DNA of 64,000 bases from Burkholderia cenocepacia (GTDB lineage: Bacteria > Pseudomonadota > Gammaproteobacteria > Burkholderiales > Burkholderiaceae): NCBI RefSeq assembly GCF_014211915.1, contig NZ_CP060039.1, positions 558,001 to 622,000 of the forward strand, in the 5' to 3' direction. This document shows positions 25,392 to 35,521 of the stretch, piece by piece (positions within the stretch are counted from its first letter, which is position 1; every line of letters begins with the position of its first letter). The position numbers and the translations under genes were made by a program. The notes under the pieces are model-generated. The model ran no database searches and was not told the DNA's origin. It saw nothing but the letters and a program-made list of their open reading frames with translations.

Positions 25392-26609
25392 TCACTGCAC
25401 CATGTTGTTCAGCTCGATGATCGGCAGCATCACGGCCAGCACGATCACGAGCACGATGCCGCCCATCGCGAGGATCAGCAGCGGCTCCAGCAGGCTCGTC
25501 AGGAACATCGTGCGGCGCTCCAGCTCGCGCGCTTCGCCTTCGGCCGCGCGATCCAGCATCGTCGTCACGTCGCCCGTCGCCTCGCCCGAACGAATCAGGT
25601 GCACGAGCACCGGCGGAAACGTCTTCACGTTGTTCAGCGCGCGCGACAGCGCGGAGCCTTCGCGCACGCGCACGATCGCGTCGTCGATGTTCGCGCGCAT
25701 CGCGCGGTTCGACAACGTCTCGCCGGCCGCCTGCAACGCGCGCAGGATCGGCACGCCGGCCGCGGTAAGAATGCCGAGCGTGCTCGCGAAGCGCACCGTG
25801 TTGTAGCCGCGCACGAGCTTGCCCGCGAGCGGCGCGGTCAGCACCCAGCGATCGAACGCGAGCCTGGGCCCGGCGCGCGACAGCGTCGCCTTCACGAACC
25901 ACACGACCACCACGACCGCGATCAGGATCGCCCACCACCAGTGCCGCACGAATTCCGACAGCGCCATCATCACGACCGTGAGGATCGGCAGTTGCTGCTT
26001 CGTGCTCGCGAACACGTTGACGACCTGCGGCACGACGTAGCTCAGCAGGAACGTGACGATGCCGAATGCGATCAGCGTGACGATGCCCGGATACGTGAAC
26101 GCCAGCAGGATCTTCTGCTTCAGCGCATTGCTCTGCTCGATGTAGTCGGCCAGGCGCGACAGCACGATGCCGAGCTTGCCGGTGTGCTCGCCCGCAGCAA
26201 CGAGTGCGCGGTAGATCTCCGGAAAATCGCGCGGATGCTGGCCGAGCGCATTCGCGAGCGAATGGCCGCCGAGCACTTCCGCGCGGATCGCGGCCATCAG
26301 TTCGCGGATGTAGTCGCGCTCGGCCTGCTCGGTCAGCACGCCGAGCGCCTCGTCGAGCGGCAGCCCGGCGATCAGCAGGCTCGCGAGCTGGCGCGTGAGG
26401 ATCGCCTGTTCGCGCTGCGACAGCTTGCGGCCGAACGCGAGCCGCTGCGAACGCGCGCCGCGCGTCGCGCTGGCGGCCGGCTCGACGACGAGCGGCGTGA
26501 GCCCCTGCGTGCGCAGCTGGCCACGCGCGGCGCGCGCACTGTCGGCATCGATCACGCCTTTCTGCGCGCGTCCCGCCGCATCGATTGCTTCGAAACGGAA
26601 TGCCGGCAT
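25392..26609 (-). CDS. gspF: Type II secretion inner-membrane platform protein GspF
   Basis: A 405-residue polytopic protein with two T2SF domains (about 70-190 and 270-395). These motifs are visible: LARQLASLLIAGLPLDEALGVL, EVLGGHSLANALGQHP, and the C-terminal VREGSALSRALNNVKTFPPVLVHLIRSGEATGDVTTMLDRAA. Three membrane spans are expected. It sits at the base of the pseudopilus and is contacted by GspE. It starts 4 bases after gspE. Confidence 0.96.
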   Translation of the reverse strand: MPAFRFEAIDAAGRAQKGVIDADSARAARGQLRTQGLTPLVVEPAASATRGARSQRLAFGRKLSQREQAILTRQLASLLIAGLPLDEALGVLTEQAERDYIRELMAAIRAEVLGGHSLANALGQHPRDFPEIYRALVAAGEHTGKLGIVLSRLADYIEQSNALKQKILLAFTYPGIVTLIAFGIVTFLLSYVVPQVVNVFASTKQQLPILTVVMMALSEFVRHWWWAILIAVVVVVWFVKATLSRAGPRLAFDRWVLTAPLAGKLVRGYNTVRFASTLGILTAAGVPILRALQAAGETLSNRAMRANIDDAIVRVREGSALSRALNNVKTFPPVLVHLIRSGEATGDVTTMLDRAAEGEARELERRTMFLTSLLEPLLILAMGGIVLVIVLAVMLPIIELNNMVQ

Positions 26610-26613
26610 CGCG

Positions 26614-28113
26614 CTATGCGCCTCCCGTCACGCGCAGCACTTCCTCGAGCGACGTCGCGCCGGACGCGAGCCAGCGCTCGGCGTCGTCGCGCAGCGTGCG
26701 CATGCCTTCCGCGCGGCCGGCGGCCAGGATCTCGGCATCGGCCGCGTTGCGGTGAATCAGCGAGCGGATCGAATCGTCGATCACCAGCAGCTCGTACACA
26801 CCGCGCCGGCCCGCATAACCGGAATGTCCGCACTTCGCGCAGCCGACCGGATGCCACACGGTGCGGCCGTCCTCGTGGCGCTCTTCCTTGCAGACCGGGC
26901 AGAGCTGGCGCACCAGGCGCTGCGCGAGCACGCCAAGCAGCGACGACGCAAGCAGGTACGGCTCGACGCCCATGTCGGTCAGGCGCGTGACGGCGGACGC
27001 CGCGTCGTTCGTGTGCAGCGTCGCGAGCACGAGGTGGCCCGTCAGCGACGCCTGCACCGCGATCTGCGCGGTTTCGAGGTCGCGGATTTCGCCGATCATG
27101 ATCACGTCCGGGTCCTGGCGCAGGATCGAGCGCAGCGCGCGGGCAAAGGTCATCCCGATCCGCTCGTTCACCTGCGTCTGGCCGATGCCGGACAGGTCGT
27201 ATTCGATCGGGTCCTCGACGGTCATGATGTTGGTCGTCGCGGTTTCGAGCCGCGACATCGACGCGTACAGCGTGGTCGTCTTGCCCGAACCGGTCGGGCC
27301 GGTGACGAGCACGATGCCGTGCGGGCGGCCGATCAGCTTGTCGAACTGGACGAGCGTGTCGCGGCCCATCCCGAGCGCTTCGAGGTTCAGGCGCTGCGCA
27401 TCCTTTTCGAGCAGACGCAGCACCGCGCGCTCGCCGTGCCCGGTCGGCAGCGTCGACACCCGCACGTCGACCGGCCGGCCGCCGACGCGCAGCGTGATGC
27501 GGCCGTCCTGCGGCAGACGCTTCTCCGCGATGTCGAGCTGCGCCATGATCTTGATCCGCGAGATCAGCGCGCCGTGCAGCGCCTTCTTCGGGCGCACGAC
27601 GTCGCGCAGCGTGCCGTCGACGCGAAAGCGCACGACCGACGCATTCTCGAATGGCTCGATGTGAATGTCCGATGCCTGTTCGCGCGCCGCTTGCGTGAGC
27701 AGCGCGTTGATCATCCGGATGATCGGCGCATCGTCTTCCGATTCGAGCAGATCCTCGACTTCGGGGATGTCCTGCATCAGCCGCGACAAGTCGACTTCGC
27801 CTTCGACCTCGCCGACCACCTGCGCGGCGCTGCCGTCCTGGCGCGCGTAGGCCTGGTTGATCGCCTGCGCGAGCTCGTCGGCCGGCACGCGATGCACGGC
27901 GATCGAGCCGAAGTTGCGCGCGATCTCCGCGAGCGCGGCGTCGCTCGTGCGTTCGCTGATCCATACCTCCAGCGTGTCGTCGAGCTGATGCGCGATCAGC
28001 ACCTGGCCGCTCTTCGCGAAGCCGTACGGCAGCAGGCGCGCGGCGAGCGGCGACGGCGGCTGGCGTTCGCCCGGCGCGCCGTCGTGGGCGGAGGACGCGA
28101 GCACGTCGCTCAC
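26614..28113 (-). CDS. gspE: Type II secretion ATPase GspE
   Basis: A 499-residue hexameric ATPase that powers pseudopilus growth. The N1E/N2E region recruits GspL. The catalytic core has Walker A GPTGSGKT (around residue 271-279), an Asp box, Walker B (PDVIMIGEIRD) and a His box. A four-cysteine zinc motif (CPVC and CAKC) precedes the C-terminal part. Translation starts at GTG 28113, overlapping the gspD stop (GTGA). Sequence upstream in the same frame is only gspD read out of frame. Confidence 0.96.
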   Translation of the reverse strand: MSDVLASSAHDGAPGERQPPSPLAARLLPYGFAKSGQVLIAHQLDDTLEVWISERTSDAALAEIARNFGSIAVHRVPADELAQAINQAYARQDGSAAQVVGEVEGEVDLSRLMQDIPEVEDLLESEDDAPIIRMINALLTQAAREQASDIHIEPFENASVVRFRVDGTLRDVVRPKKALHGALISRIKIMAQLDIAEKRLPQDGRITLRVGGRPVDVRVSTLPTGHGERAVLRLLEKDAQRLNLEALGMGRDTLVQFDKLIGRPHGIVLVTGPTGSGKTTTLYASMSRLETATTNIMTVEDPIEYDLSGIGQTQVNERIGMTFARALRSILRQDPDVIMIGEIRDLETAQIAVQASLTGHLVLATLHTNDAASAVTRLTDMGVEPYLLASSLLGVLAQRLVRQLCPVCKEERHEDGRTVWHPVGCAKCGHSGYAGRRGVYELLVIDDSIRSLIHRNAADAEILAAGRAEGMRTLRDDAERWLASGATSLEEVLRVTGGA

Positions 28114-30434
28114 TGCGAGGCTCCCGGCGCGGTGGTCAGCGGCTGTTGCGGCACCGCCTGCTGCGGCACACTCTGCGGCTGCGCGGGCGTCGCCTCCGGC
28201 AGCGGCTGGGCCGGCACCGGCGCCACCTGGCGCTGCAACTGCTGGCGACGCATCTTGTCGAGATCGAACAGGTTGCCGGCCGGCGTGCCGCCCTGGCTCG
28301 GACCCAGCGGCATCGGCGGGACGACCGGGTCGTCCTTGTCGCGCATCACGTTGTTGTCCGACTTGTAGGCGCCCGTCACGCCCTGGATGTAGTCGTAGCG
28401 GTTCGCGGTGACTGCCTGCGCGGTGCTGCGATCGGAAATGATCACCGGGCGCAGGAACACCATTAGGTTGGTTTTCGCGCGCTGCTTCGTTTCGGAGCGG
28501 AACAACTGGCCAATCCACGGGATGTCGCCGAGCAGCGGCACCTTGCTGTTCGACACCTGGTAGTTGTCCTGCATCAAGCCGCCGAGCACGATGATCTCGC
28601 CGTTGTCGGCCAGGATCGTCGACTGGATCGAGCGTTTCGTGAAGGTCGGGCCGGTCTGCGCGTTCGTCGTGCCAGCGACGACCGCCGAATCCTCGGTATA
28701 GAGCTGCAGCTTCAGGATCCCGCCGTCGGTGATCTGCGGCTTCACGTGCAGCGTCAGGCCGACGTCGCGACGGTCGTAGGTGTTGAACGCGTTGCTCGTC
28801 GTGCCGCTCGTCAGGTTCGAATACGAACCGGTCGCGATCGGCACGTTCTGGCCGACGACGATCTTCGCTTCCTCGTTGTCGAGCGTGATCAGGTTCGGCG
28901 TCGACAGCACGTTCGCGTCGCTCACGCCCGCAAAATACTGCAGCAGCGCGCCGAGCCCCTGCACGCCGAACATGTTGTGCAACCAGCCGATGTTGAGGCC
29001 CTGGTTCAGGTTCGCGAGATTGGCGGCCAACCCGGCGGTGGCCGCCGTGCCGCCCGTCGTCAGGTTGATGATGCTGTTGCCCAAACCGCCCGTGGGATTC
29101 AGGTTCGTACCGCCGAGGAACTGGCCGCTCGCCACCTGCCACTGGATGCCGAGGTTGCCGGACGTATTCGAGTTGAGCTCGACGATCAGCGCTTCGATAT
29201 AGACCTGCGCACGCCGTGCGTCGAGCTGGTCGATCACCGAGCGCAGGTTCCGGTACACCGGATCGGACGCGGTGATGATCAGCGAGTTGGTGGCCGAGTC
29301 GGCCTGGATCATCCCGCCCGGCTGGTTGTCGTCGCCGCTCTTGTCCTTGTCACCGCCGAGCAGGCCGCCGGTACCGAGGCCACCGCCGGACGAGCCGCCG
29401 CCATACCCGGACGACGACGACGAACCGCCCAGCCCGCCCGACGGCAGCGGCGGGGTGCCCGACGTGCCGGTCGAGAAGTTGCCGCTCGCCGACGAGCCGC
29501 CGTTTTGATTGAAGCTGTTCGCATCGTTGGACGACGCCGACGAGCCGCTGTCGTTGCCGCCCTTGCCGAGCATCCCGCGCAGCGTCTTCGCGAGCTTCAC
29601 CGCATCGGCGTTGCGCAGCGGCACGACGTGCATGTTGCCGGGCACCGCGCTCGGCGCGTCGAGCTGCTGCACGAGGCGCTTCGCGGCCGCGAGGCGCGAC
29701 GCGTTCGACGCACGCAGCAGCAGCGCGTTGGTGCGCGGGTCGGCCGTGACCGATACTTTCAGCGTCGCGTCGCTGTTGCCGATCGCGCCCGGGTCGAGCA
29801 TTTTCTGCAGTTGCGCGGCGAGGTCGATCGCGTTCGCGTTGCGCAGCGGCACGACCTGCACCTGCGCGCCCGCGGCGCTGTCGACGCCCGAGATGATCTG
29901 CGCGATGCGGCGCACGTTGTCCGCATAGTCGGTCACGACGATCGTGTTGTTCGCCGGGTAGGCCGTCACCGTGTTGTTCGGCGAGATCAGCGGCCGCAGC
30001 ACCGGCAGCAGGTTGTTCGCCGATTCGTTGTGCAGTTCGAACACCTGCGTGATCACCTGGTCGCCGCGCGCCTGCGGCGCATTGCCGATGTAGGTCGGCA
30101 CGCCCTGCAGCTTCGCGTCGGCTTCCGGCACGACCTTCAGCACGCCGTGATCCTGCACGAGCGCGAAGCCCTGCATGCGCAGCGCCGACTGCAGCGTCTT
30201 CAGCGCCTGGTCTTCCGGCACCGGCCGTTCGGCCACGAGATTGAGCTGCCCCTTCACGCGGGGGTCGACGATGATGGTCTTGCCGGTCGCGGCGCCGATC
30301 GCTTTCGCGACCTGGTCGATATCCGCATTCACGAAGTTGAGCGTGACCTGAGCGTAGGCGGCCTGCGAGACGATGATGCCTGCCACGAGCAGGGTCGTGG
30401 CGATACGCCGCATAACGAAGCGATTTCTTGTCAT
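28110..30434 (-). CDS. gspD: Type II secretion secretin GspD
   Basis: A 774-residue outer-membrane secretin. A signal peptide (about 1-28, ending AYA-Q) is followed by N0 (VTLNFVNADIDQVAKAIGAATGKTIIVDPRVKG) and N1-N3 domains. A Gly/Ser-rich insertion of roughly 80 residues interrupts N3. The secretin domain holds GLTLHVKPQI and VPLLGDIPWIGQLFR. The tail is Pro/Gln-rich and may serve as a docking segment. It begins the gspDEF operon. The Ser/Gly stretch is low complexity but uninterrupted in frame. Confidence 0.97.
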   Translation of the reverse strand: MTRNRFVMRRIATTLLVAGIIVSQAAYAQVTLNFVNADIDQVAKAIGAATGKTIIVDPRVKGQLNLVAERPVPEDQALKTLQSALRMQGFALVQDHGVLKVVPEADAKLQGVPTYIGNAPQARGDQVITQVFELHNESANNLLPVLRPLISPNNTVTAYPANNTIVVTDYADNVRRIAQIISGVDSAAGAQVQVVPLRNANAIDLAAQLQKMLDPGAIGNSDATLKVSVTADPRTNALLLRASNASRLAAAKRLVQQLDAPSAVPGNMHVVPLRNADAVKLAKTLRGMLGKGGNDSGSSASSNDANSFNQNGGSSASGNFSTGTSGTPPLPSGGLGGSSSSSGYGGGSSGGGLGTGGLLGGDKDKSGDDNQPGGMIQADSATNSLIITASDPVYRNLRSVIDQLDARRAQVYIEALIVELNSNTSGNLGIQWQVASGQFLGGTNLNPTGGLGNSIINLTTGGTAATAGLAANLANLNQGLNIGWLHNMFGVQGLGALLQYFAGVSDANVLSTPNLITLDNEEAKIVVGQNVPIATGSYSNLTSGTTSNAFNTYDRRDVGLTLHVKPQITDGGILKLQLYTEDSAVVAGTTNAQTGPTFTKRSIQSTILADNGEIIVLGGLMQDNYQVSNSKVPLLGDIPWIGQLFRSETKQRAKTNLMVFLRPVIISDRSTAQAVTANRYDYIQGVTGAYKSDNNVMRDKDDPVVPPMPLGPSQGGTPAGNLFDLDKMRRQQLQRQVAPVPAQPLPEATPAQPQSVPQQAVPQQPLTTAPGASQ

Positions 30435-30802
30435 GGATGAATGGGTCGATGCCGGCTCAGGCCACTTCCGGCGGTAGTGCTGGGATCCAAGTCCGAAAGA
30501 GGCGACATTAGCAGTTTTTCATGTCCGAAATATCACATTGATCCGAAGACTGTCTCACATACGACAGGTATCCGACCAATCGTATGCAAGATGTAAGGAT
30601 CGGTGCAACCCTCCGCATGCCGGCCCTCTCCCTTGTTTTCGCGATGAACCGACACGGAAATGCGGTATAACCGGCTGCCGTATTCCTGCCTGTCGCAATC
30701 TGACGGTCTGCCGGTATGATACGGGCGGCGCGTTTCTCGTCGCACTAATAACAGGCACGGGTTTTCCCCGAGCTTCGCGCAATTTCCTTTCGTTTCCGCA
30801 CG
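30435..30802. other. Divergent region between gspD and lytic transglycosylase
   Basis: 368 bases that should hold both promoters. A TATGAT sequence at 30715-30720 on the plus strand is a possible -10 element for the transglycosylase gene, but no good -35 is seen. No small gene was recognised. Confidence 0.4.
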
Positions 30803-31288
30803 ATGAACAGACGGTTCGCTTCGATCGCGTTGATCGCCGCCGGCGCGTGGTTCGCCAGCGGCAACGCGCGCGCCGACTGTTTCGACGAAGCGGCCAAATA
30901 TCAGCAGGTCAATCCGCTGATCCTGCGCGCGATCGCGTGGCAGGAGTCGCGCAACCGGCCCGAGGCGCTGAACAAGAACACGAACGGCTCGGTCGACTAC
31001 GGCCTGATGCAGATCAATTCGATCCACCTGCCGACGCTGTCGCGCTACGGGATCGGCCGCGACACGCTGATGGAGCCGTGCAAGAACGTGTACATCGCCG
31101 CGTGGCATCTCAAACAGAAGATGAACCGCTACGGCAACACGTGGCAGGCGGTCGGCGCCTATCATTCGGAAACGCCGTCGCTGCGCGACAAGTACGCCCG
31201 GCAGATCGCCGGCATCCTGACGCAATGGAAGCTGCTGCCGCCCGCGCAGACCACCCAGGCCGCTCAAGCGCCTCAAGCCGCTCAGTGA
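30803..31288 (+). CDS. Exported lytic transglycosylase (SLT domain)
   Basis: A 161-residue protein with a signal peptide (about 1-24, ending ARA-D). Its compact SLT domain resembles the IagB/IpgF/VirB1-like enzymes linked to secretion systems. The catalytic Glu is E48 in IAWQESRN. The motifs YGLMQIN and AAWHLKQKMNRYGNTWQAVGAYHSETP are typical. It would cleave peptidoglycan glycan strands, and its place beside gspD suggests local wall opening for secretion; that is an inference. The tail is an Ala/Gln/Pro repeat (QAAQAPQAAQ). Confidence 0.88.
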   Translation: MNRRFASIALIAAGAWFASGNARADCFDEAAKYQQVNPLILRAIAWQESRNRPEALNKNTNGSVDYGLMQINSIHLPTLSRYGIGRDTLMEPCKNVYIAAWHLKQKMNRYGNTWQAVGAYHSETPSLRDKYARQIAGILTQWKLLPPAQTTQAAQAPQAAQ

Positions 31289-31441
31289 TTCCGCGCCGCG
31301 TCGCCGGCTGACGCCGGGCCGGCCGCGCGCGTTTGATGCACAATGCGGGCTGACGCCGCCGTTTCGCCCGTGCGCGGGCCGATCGCGCCCCGGCAGGGCG
31401 CCGCGGCCGCTTTTTCATCTTTTCCGTTGGTGCATATCATC

Positions 31442-32752
31442 ATGAATCCGGCAATGAAACAGCCGTTGCCCGTCACCGTGCTGTCCGGCTTCCTCGGCGC
31501 CGGCAAGACCACGCTGCTCAACCACGTCCTCGCGAACCGCGCGGGCCTGAAAGTCGCGGTGATCGTCAACGATCTCGCGGCGGTCAACATCGACGCGTCG
31601 CTCGTGCGCGATGCGCAGGCGCTGTCGCACGTCGAGGAACGCCTCGTCGAAATGTCGAACGGCTGCATCTGCTGCACGCTGCGCGACGATCTGCTCGTCG
31701 AGATCCGCAACCTTGCGTCCGAAGGCCGCTTCGACGCGATCATGATCGAATCGACCGGTATCGCGGAGCCGATGCCGATCGCCGAAACCTTCACGTTCGT
31801 CGACGACGACGGCACGTCGTTGTCGGCCATCGCGCGGCTCGACACGCTCGTCACCGTGGTCGACGCGTACAACTTCCTGCGCGACTACGGCTCCGACGAC
31901 GCGCTCGCGACGCGCGGCATCGCCGCGTCGGAAGACGACGACCGCACGCTCGTCGAGCTGCTGATCGAGCAGATCGAATTCTGCGACGTGCTGGTGATCA
32001 ACAAGGCCGACCTCGTCGGCGCGGACGATCTCGCGCGCCTGCAGCACATCCTCGCGCGCCTCAATCCGCGCGCGCATCAGGTCGTCTCGACGTTCGGCAA
32101 CGTGCCGCTCGACGAAGTGCTGAACACCGGCCGCTTCGATTTCGACGAAGCCGCGAACGCGCCGGGCTGGCTCGCGTCGCTCGATCACGATCACACGCAT
32201 TGCGACGACCCGGACTGCCATGACGACCATCATGCGCACGTACACGGCGAAGCCGACGAATTCGGCATCGGTAATTTTGTTTACCGCGCGCGCCGGCCGT
32301 TTCACCCGGCACGGCTCTGGGCGCTGCTGCATCAGGAGTGGCCGGGCGTACTGCGCAGCAAGGGTTTCTTCTGGCTCGCAACGCGCAACGACATCGCGGG
32401 TTCGCTGTCGCAGGCGGGCGGCGTATGCCGGCATGGCCCCGCAGGTTTGTGGTGGGCGGCGCAGGATCGCGCGGAATGGCCGGACGACGACGAGCTGCTC
32501 GCTGAAATCCGCACCGAATGGCTCGGCGATCTCGACGATCGCACGGTCGGCGATCGCCGCCAGGAACTCGTGCTGATCGGCATCGCGCTCGACGCCGATG
32601 CGTGGCGCGCGAAACTCGATGGATGCCTGCTGACCGATGCGGAGTTCGCACTCGGCGCGGCGGGATGGGCGGCGTTCGACGATCCGTTCCCGGCGTGGGA
32701 CGTCGATTCGCACGACGACGATCACGGCGACACGCAGATCGTGCACGCATGA
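31442..32752 (+). CDS. COG0523 (CobW/ZigA-type) metallochaperone GTPase
   Basis: A 436-residue G3E-family P-loop GTPase. Walker A is GFLGAGKT (16-23), the metal-binding GCICC motif is at 74-78, and the guanine-specificity NKAD is at 187-190. A His/Asp/Cys-rich loop (about 248-269, with [17 protein letters not shown]) suggests zinc or a similar divalent metal. The C-terminal CobW_C domain begins near [15 protein letters not shown]. Family members deliver metal, often under zinc limitation. No Zur-type palindrome was recognised upstream. ATG 31454 is an alternative start. Confidence 0.9.
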   Translation: MNPAMKQPLPVTVLSGFLGAGKTTLLNHVLANRAGLKVAVIVNDLAAVNIDASLVRDAQALSHVEERLVEMSNGCICCTLRDDLLVEIRNLASEGRFDAIMIESTGIAEPMPIAETFTFVDDDGTSLSAIARLDTLVTVVDAYNFLRDYGSDDALATRGIAASEDDDRTLVELLIEQIEFCDVLVINKADLVGADDLARLQHILARLNPRAHQVVSTFGNVPLDEVLNTGRFDFDEAANAPGWLASLDHDHTHCDDPDCHDDHHAHVHGEADEFGIGNFVYRARRPFHPARLWALLHQEWPGVLRSKGFFWLATRNDIAGSLSQAGGVCRHGPAGLWWAAQDRAEWPDDDELLAEIRTEWLGDLDDRTVGDRRQELVLIGIALDADAWRAKLDGCLLTDAEFALGAAGWAAFDDPFPAWDVDSHDDDHGDTQIVHA

Positions 32753-32836
32753 TCGCGTGGTAACGGCTTGTAAAATAACCGTTAACTTTTGCAAGAGCGG
32801 CGCGAACTGTGGCGAAAATGCCGCGCGCGCCCAACA

Positions 32837-32862
32837 AAAAACCCGCCGAGAGGCGGGTTTTT
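32837..32862. terminator. Bidirectional intrinsic terminator between GTPase gene and HU gene
   Basis: An 11-base perfect stem (AAAAACCCGCC and its complement) closes a GAGA loop. T runs flank it on both strands, so it can end transcription from either side. Confidence 0.9.
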
Positions 32863-32880
32863 CATGGAACAGGCGCGGGT

Positions 32881-33159
32881 TTAACGCTTGTTGACGGCGT
32901 CCTTGAACGCCTTGCCAGCCGTGAACTTGACCGTCTTGGCTGCCGGGATCTTGATGGTTTCGCCCGTCTTCGGGTTGCGGCCCGTACGTGCTGCGCGCTT
33001 GCCCGAACCGAAGCTGCCGAAGCCGATCAGCTGAACCGCATCACCCTTCGACACGGCCTTCTTGATGACTTCGAGCAGCGTGTCCAGCGTTTCGCCGGTT
33101 TGAGCCTTGCTGGCGCCCGTTTGGGCGGCGACGGCGTCGATCAGTTCCTGTTTGTTCAT
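32881..33159 (-). CDS. hupA: DNA-binding protein HU
   Basis: A 92-residue histone-like protein that bends DNA without sequence specificity. The whole HU fold is visible: [77 protein letters not shown]. The proline that intercalates lies in RNPKTG. AAAGGAACC precedes the ATG. ATTATA on the plus strand (33209-33214) is the complement of a TATAAT -10 element upstream of this gene. Confidence 0.97.
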   Translation of the reverse strand: MNKQELIDAVAAQTGASKAQTGETLDTLLEVIKKAVSKGDAVQLIGFGSFGSGKRAARTGRNPKTGETIKIPAAKTVKFTAGKAFKDAVNKR

Positions 33160-33547
33160 TAAGGTTCCTTTATCAGGTTAGGTTGACACGAACAGCGCGA
33201 ACGCGCCGATTATACGTGCGCGAACCGTGCCGTCGAGAGTCAGACTCCGACGACACAGCGCCGAATCCTGGCCCGCGCGACGCGCCCTCCGGCTTGCCGG
33301 CGGCCACCCCGCGGTACGGCGTTGCTATGATAGCGCAGCGCAAACCCAATAACGACAAGGGTTTCAAAGATTTTCATCGGTATTTCGCCGAATGAATCGT
33401 CGACTGCCCGTTTTTTGACCTGCGCCAACCGGACAGGGTCCGCGGCGTGGTCCGCCCGATCGTCGCGCCGTTGCCCCTTTCCAACGGCCGGTTGGACGGC
33501 CTCCCGCAATCCCTTGCCAGGCTTGGCTGCCACGTTTTTTGTTTCGC
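33160..33547. other. Divergent region between HU gene and mnmC
   Basis: 388 bases with the HU promoter on the minus side. On the plus side TATGAT (33326-33331) is a candidate -10 for mnmC, with no clear -35. No small gene was recognised. Confidence 0.4.
33209..33214 (-). promoter_or_regulatory. HU gene -10 element (TATAAT)
   Basis: A perfect TATAAT on the minus strand, about 50 bases upstream of the HU ATG. The -35 region is not clear. Confidence 0.55.
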
Positions 33548-35479
33548 ATGCCCGACCGACTTGTTTCCGCCACGCTCGCGCTTCGCGACGACGGCACGCT
33601 CGTCTCGCCCGAGTTCGGCGAGCTTCATCGCGGCGCATCCGGCACGCTCGCTCGCGCGCATCGCACGTTCGTCGCGGGCAACGGGCTGCCCGCGCGCTGG
33701 CAGCGCCGCCGAACGTTCACGATCGTCACGACCGCGTTCGGCGCGGGCGCCGGCTTCCTCGCGGCCTGGGCCGCGTGGCGCGACGATCCGGCGCGCTGCG
33801 AACGGCTGCACGTCGTCGCGATCGAACCGCATCCGTTCTCGCGCGACGACCTGCACCGCGCGGTTTCGCACATGGTTGCGGACACAACCATATCGGCAGA
33901 CGTCGGCGCGTTGATCGATGCATGGCCGATGCGGGTACCGGGCCTGCATCGGCTCGAATTCGACGAAGGGCGCGTGGTGCTCACGCTCGCGTTCGGCGAT
34001 ACGATCGACTTGTTGAAGAAGCTCGTCGCGCGTGCCGATGCGTTTTTTGTCGACGGCGCCGCGGCATCGGGCGACGGGATTCGCGCACTCGCGAAACTCG
34101 CCGGCGAACACGCGACGTTTGCGACACATGCAAGGTCCGACGACGTGAAACACGCGCTCGGCGAAACAGGTTTCACGGTCCGCGAAGTCGACGATCACCT
34201 CGTCGGCGACTATGCGCCGCGCTGGCGCGCGCGCCGGCACGAGCCGCCACGTGCGCTGCCCGTTGCCGCGCGCCGCGCGATCGTGATCGGCGCGGGTCTC
34301 GCCGGCTGCGCGGTGGTCGAACGTCTGGCCGCGCGCGGCTGGGACGTCACGCTGATCGAACGGCACGAACGGATCGCGAGCGAAGCGTCGGGCAATCCGG
34401 CCGGTGTGTTCCATCCATTGATGACGCGCGACGACAACGTCGCGAGCCGGCTCACGCGCGGCGGCTTCCTGCACGCGCTCGCCCGCTGGCGTGCGCTCGA
34501 ACGCGCGGGGCATGCATTCTCACGCAGCACGCACGGGATGCTCCATCTCGCCGAATCGGCCGACGATTTCGCGCGGATGCGCGACGCGTTCGACGCATTC
34601 GGGGCGCCGTCCGACTATGCAACGCTGCTCGATGCCGATGCCGCGCGGGCGCACCTGAATCTGCCGGTCGCGCAGGGCGGCCTGCTGTTTCCGCACGGCG
34701 GCGCCGTATGGCCGGCCGGGCTGTGCGCCGCGCAGTATGCGGCGGCCGGCGAGCGCGTGCGCCTGCTGGCGTCCACCTGCGTCGCACGGCTCGAACGGCG
34801 GGACGACACCTGGCATGCGCTCGACGATACGGGCGCCACGCTGGCCGATGCGCCCGTCGTCGTGCTCGCGAACGCGGGCGACGCCGCGCGTCTTGCCGGG
34901 CTGCGGCACGTCGCGCTGCAACCGGTGCGCGGCCAGCTCACGCTGTTGCCGCCGGGCACGACGGCGCCGCTGCCGTGCCCGGCGATCGGCGACGGTTACG
35001 CGGTCCCGCTCGACGACGGCACGCTGCTGATCGGCGCCACCTTCGAACCGGACGACACCGATCCCGCGATGCGCGCGGCCGGCCACGCCGAAAACCTCGA
35101 TCGCGTGCGGCACCTGCTGCCGGGCCTGATCGGCGCGCTGCCGGATCCCGCCACGCTGCGCGGCCGCGTCGCATTCCGCTGGGTCGTCGGCGACCGCCTG
35201 CCGCTCATCGGCCCGCTCGCCGACGAAACGCAGGCCACCGCGAACGCACGCGCGCTGGGCGGTGCGCAGGCGCGCGACCTGCCGCGCATGCCGGGCCTCT
35301 ACGGCGCCTTCGGCTTCGGTTCGCGCGGCCTCGTATGGGCCGCGCTCGGCGCCGAACTCATCGCATCGCAACTCGAAGGCGAGCCCTGGCCGCTCGAGCG
35401 CGAACTCGCCGACGCCGTCGATCCTGCCCGCTTCCTGATCCGCGCACTGCGCGCCCGCCGCGTCGGCTCGGCTGGCTGA
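33548..35479 (+). CDS. mnmC: MnmC tRNA modification enzyme, methyltransferase domain eroded
   Basis: A 643-residue protein with the two-domain MnmC plan. The C-terminal FAD oxidoreductase domain (from about 243) has GAGLAG (248-253), the dinucleotide motif, and conserved ERIASEASGNPAGVFHP. This domain removes the carboxymethyl group from cmnm5(s2)U34 in tRNA. The N-terminal methyltransferase domain keeps its overall length, but two signatures are altered. The AdoMet loop, usually ETGFGTGLNFL, is TTAFGAGAGFL (61-71). The usual DGFAPxKNPxxW is DGAAASGDGIRAL (169-181). The ATG at 33548 follows a TTG that is also in frame. The oxidase half looks intact. Confidence 0.9.
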   Translation: MPDRLVSATLALRDDGTLVSPEFGELHRGASGTLARAHRTFVAGNGLPARWQRRRTFTIVTTAFGAGAGFLAAWAAWRDDPARCERLHVVAIEPHPFSRDDLHRAVSHMVADTTISADVGALIDAWPMRVPGLHRLEFDEGRVVLTLAFGDTIDLLKKLVARADAFFVDGAAASGDGIRALAKLAGEHATFATHARSDDVKHALGETGFTVREVDDHLVGDYAPRWRARRHEPPRALPVAARRAIVIGAGLAGCAVVERLAARGWDVTLIERHERIASEASGNPAGVFHPLMTRDDNVASRLTRGGFLHALARWRALERAGHAFSRSTHGMLHLAESADDFARMRDAFDAFGAPSDYATLLDADAARAHLNLPVAQGGLLFPHGGAVWPAGLCAAQYAAAGERVRLLASTCVARLERRDDTWHALDDTGATLADAPVVVLANAGDAARLAGLRHVALQPVRGQLTLLPPGTTAPLPCPAIGDGYAVPLDDGTLLIGATFEPDDTDPAMRAAGHAENLDRVRHLLPGLIGALPDPATLRGRVAFRWVVGDRLPLIGPLADETQATANARALGGAQARDLPRMPGLYGAFGFGSRGLVWAALGAELIASQLEGEPWPLERELADAVDPARFLIRALRARRVGSAG

Positions 35480-35521
35480 CCTCGCGCGCGCCCCTCACAG
35501 TTTCCCGATTTTTCCGCGCAA

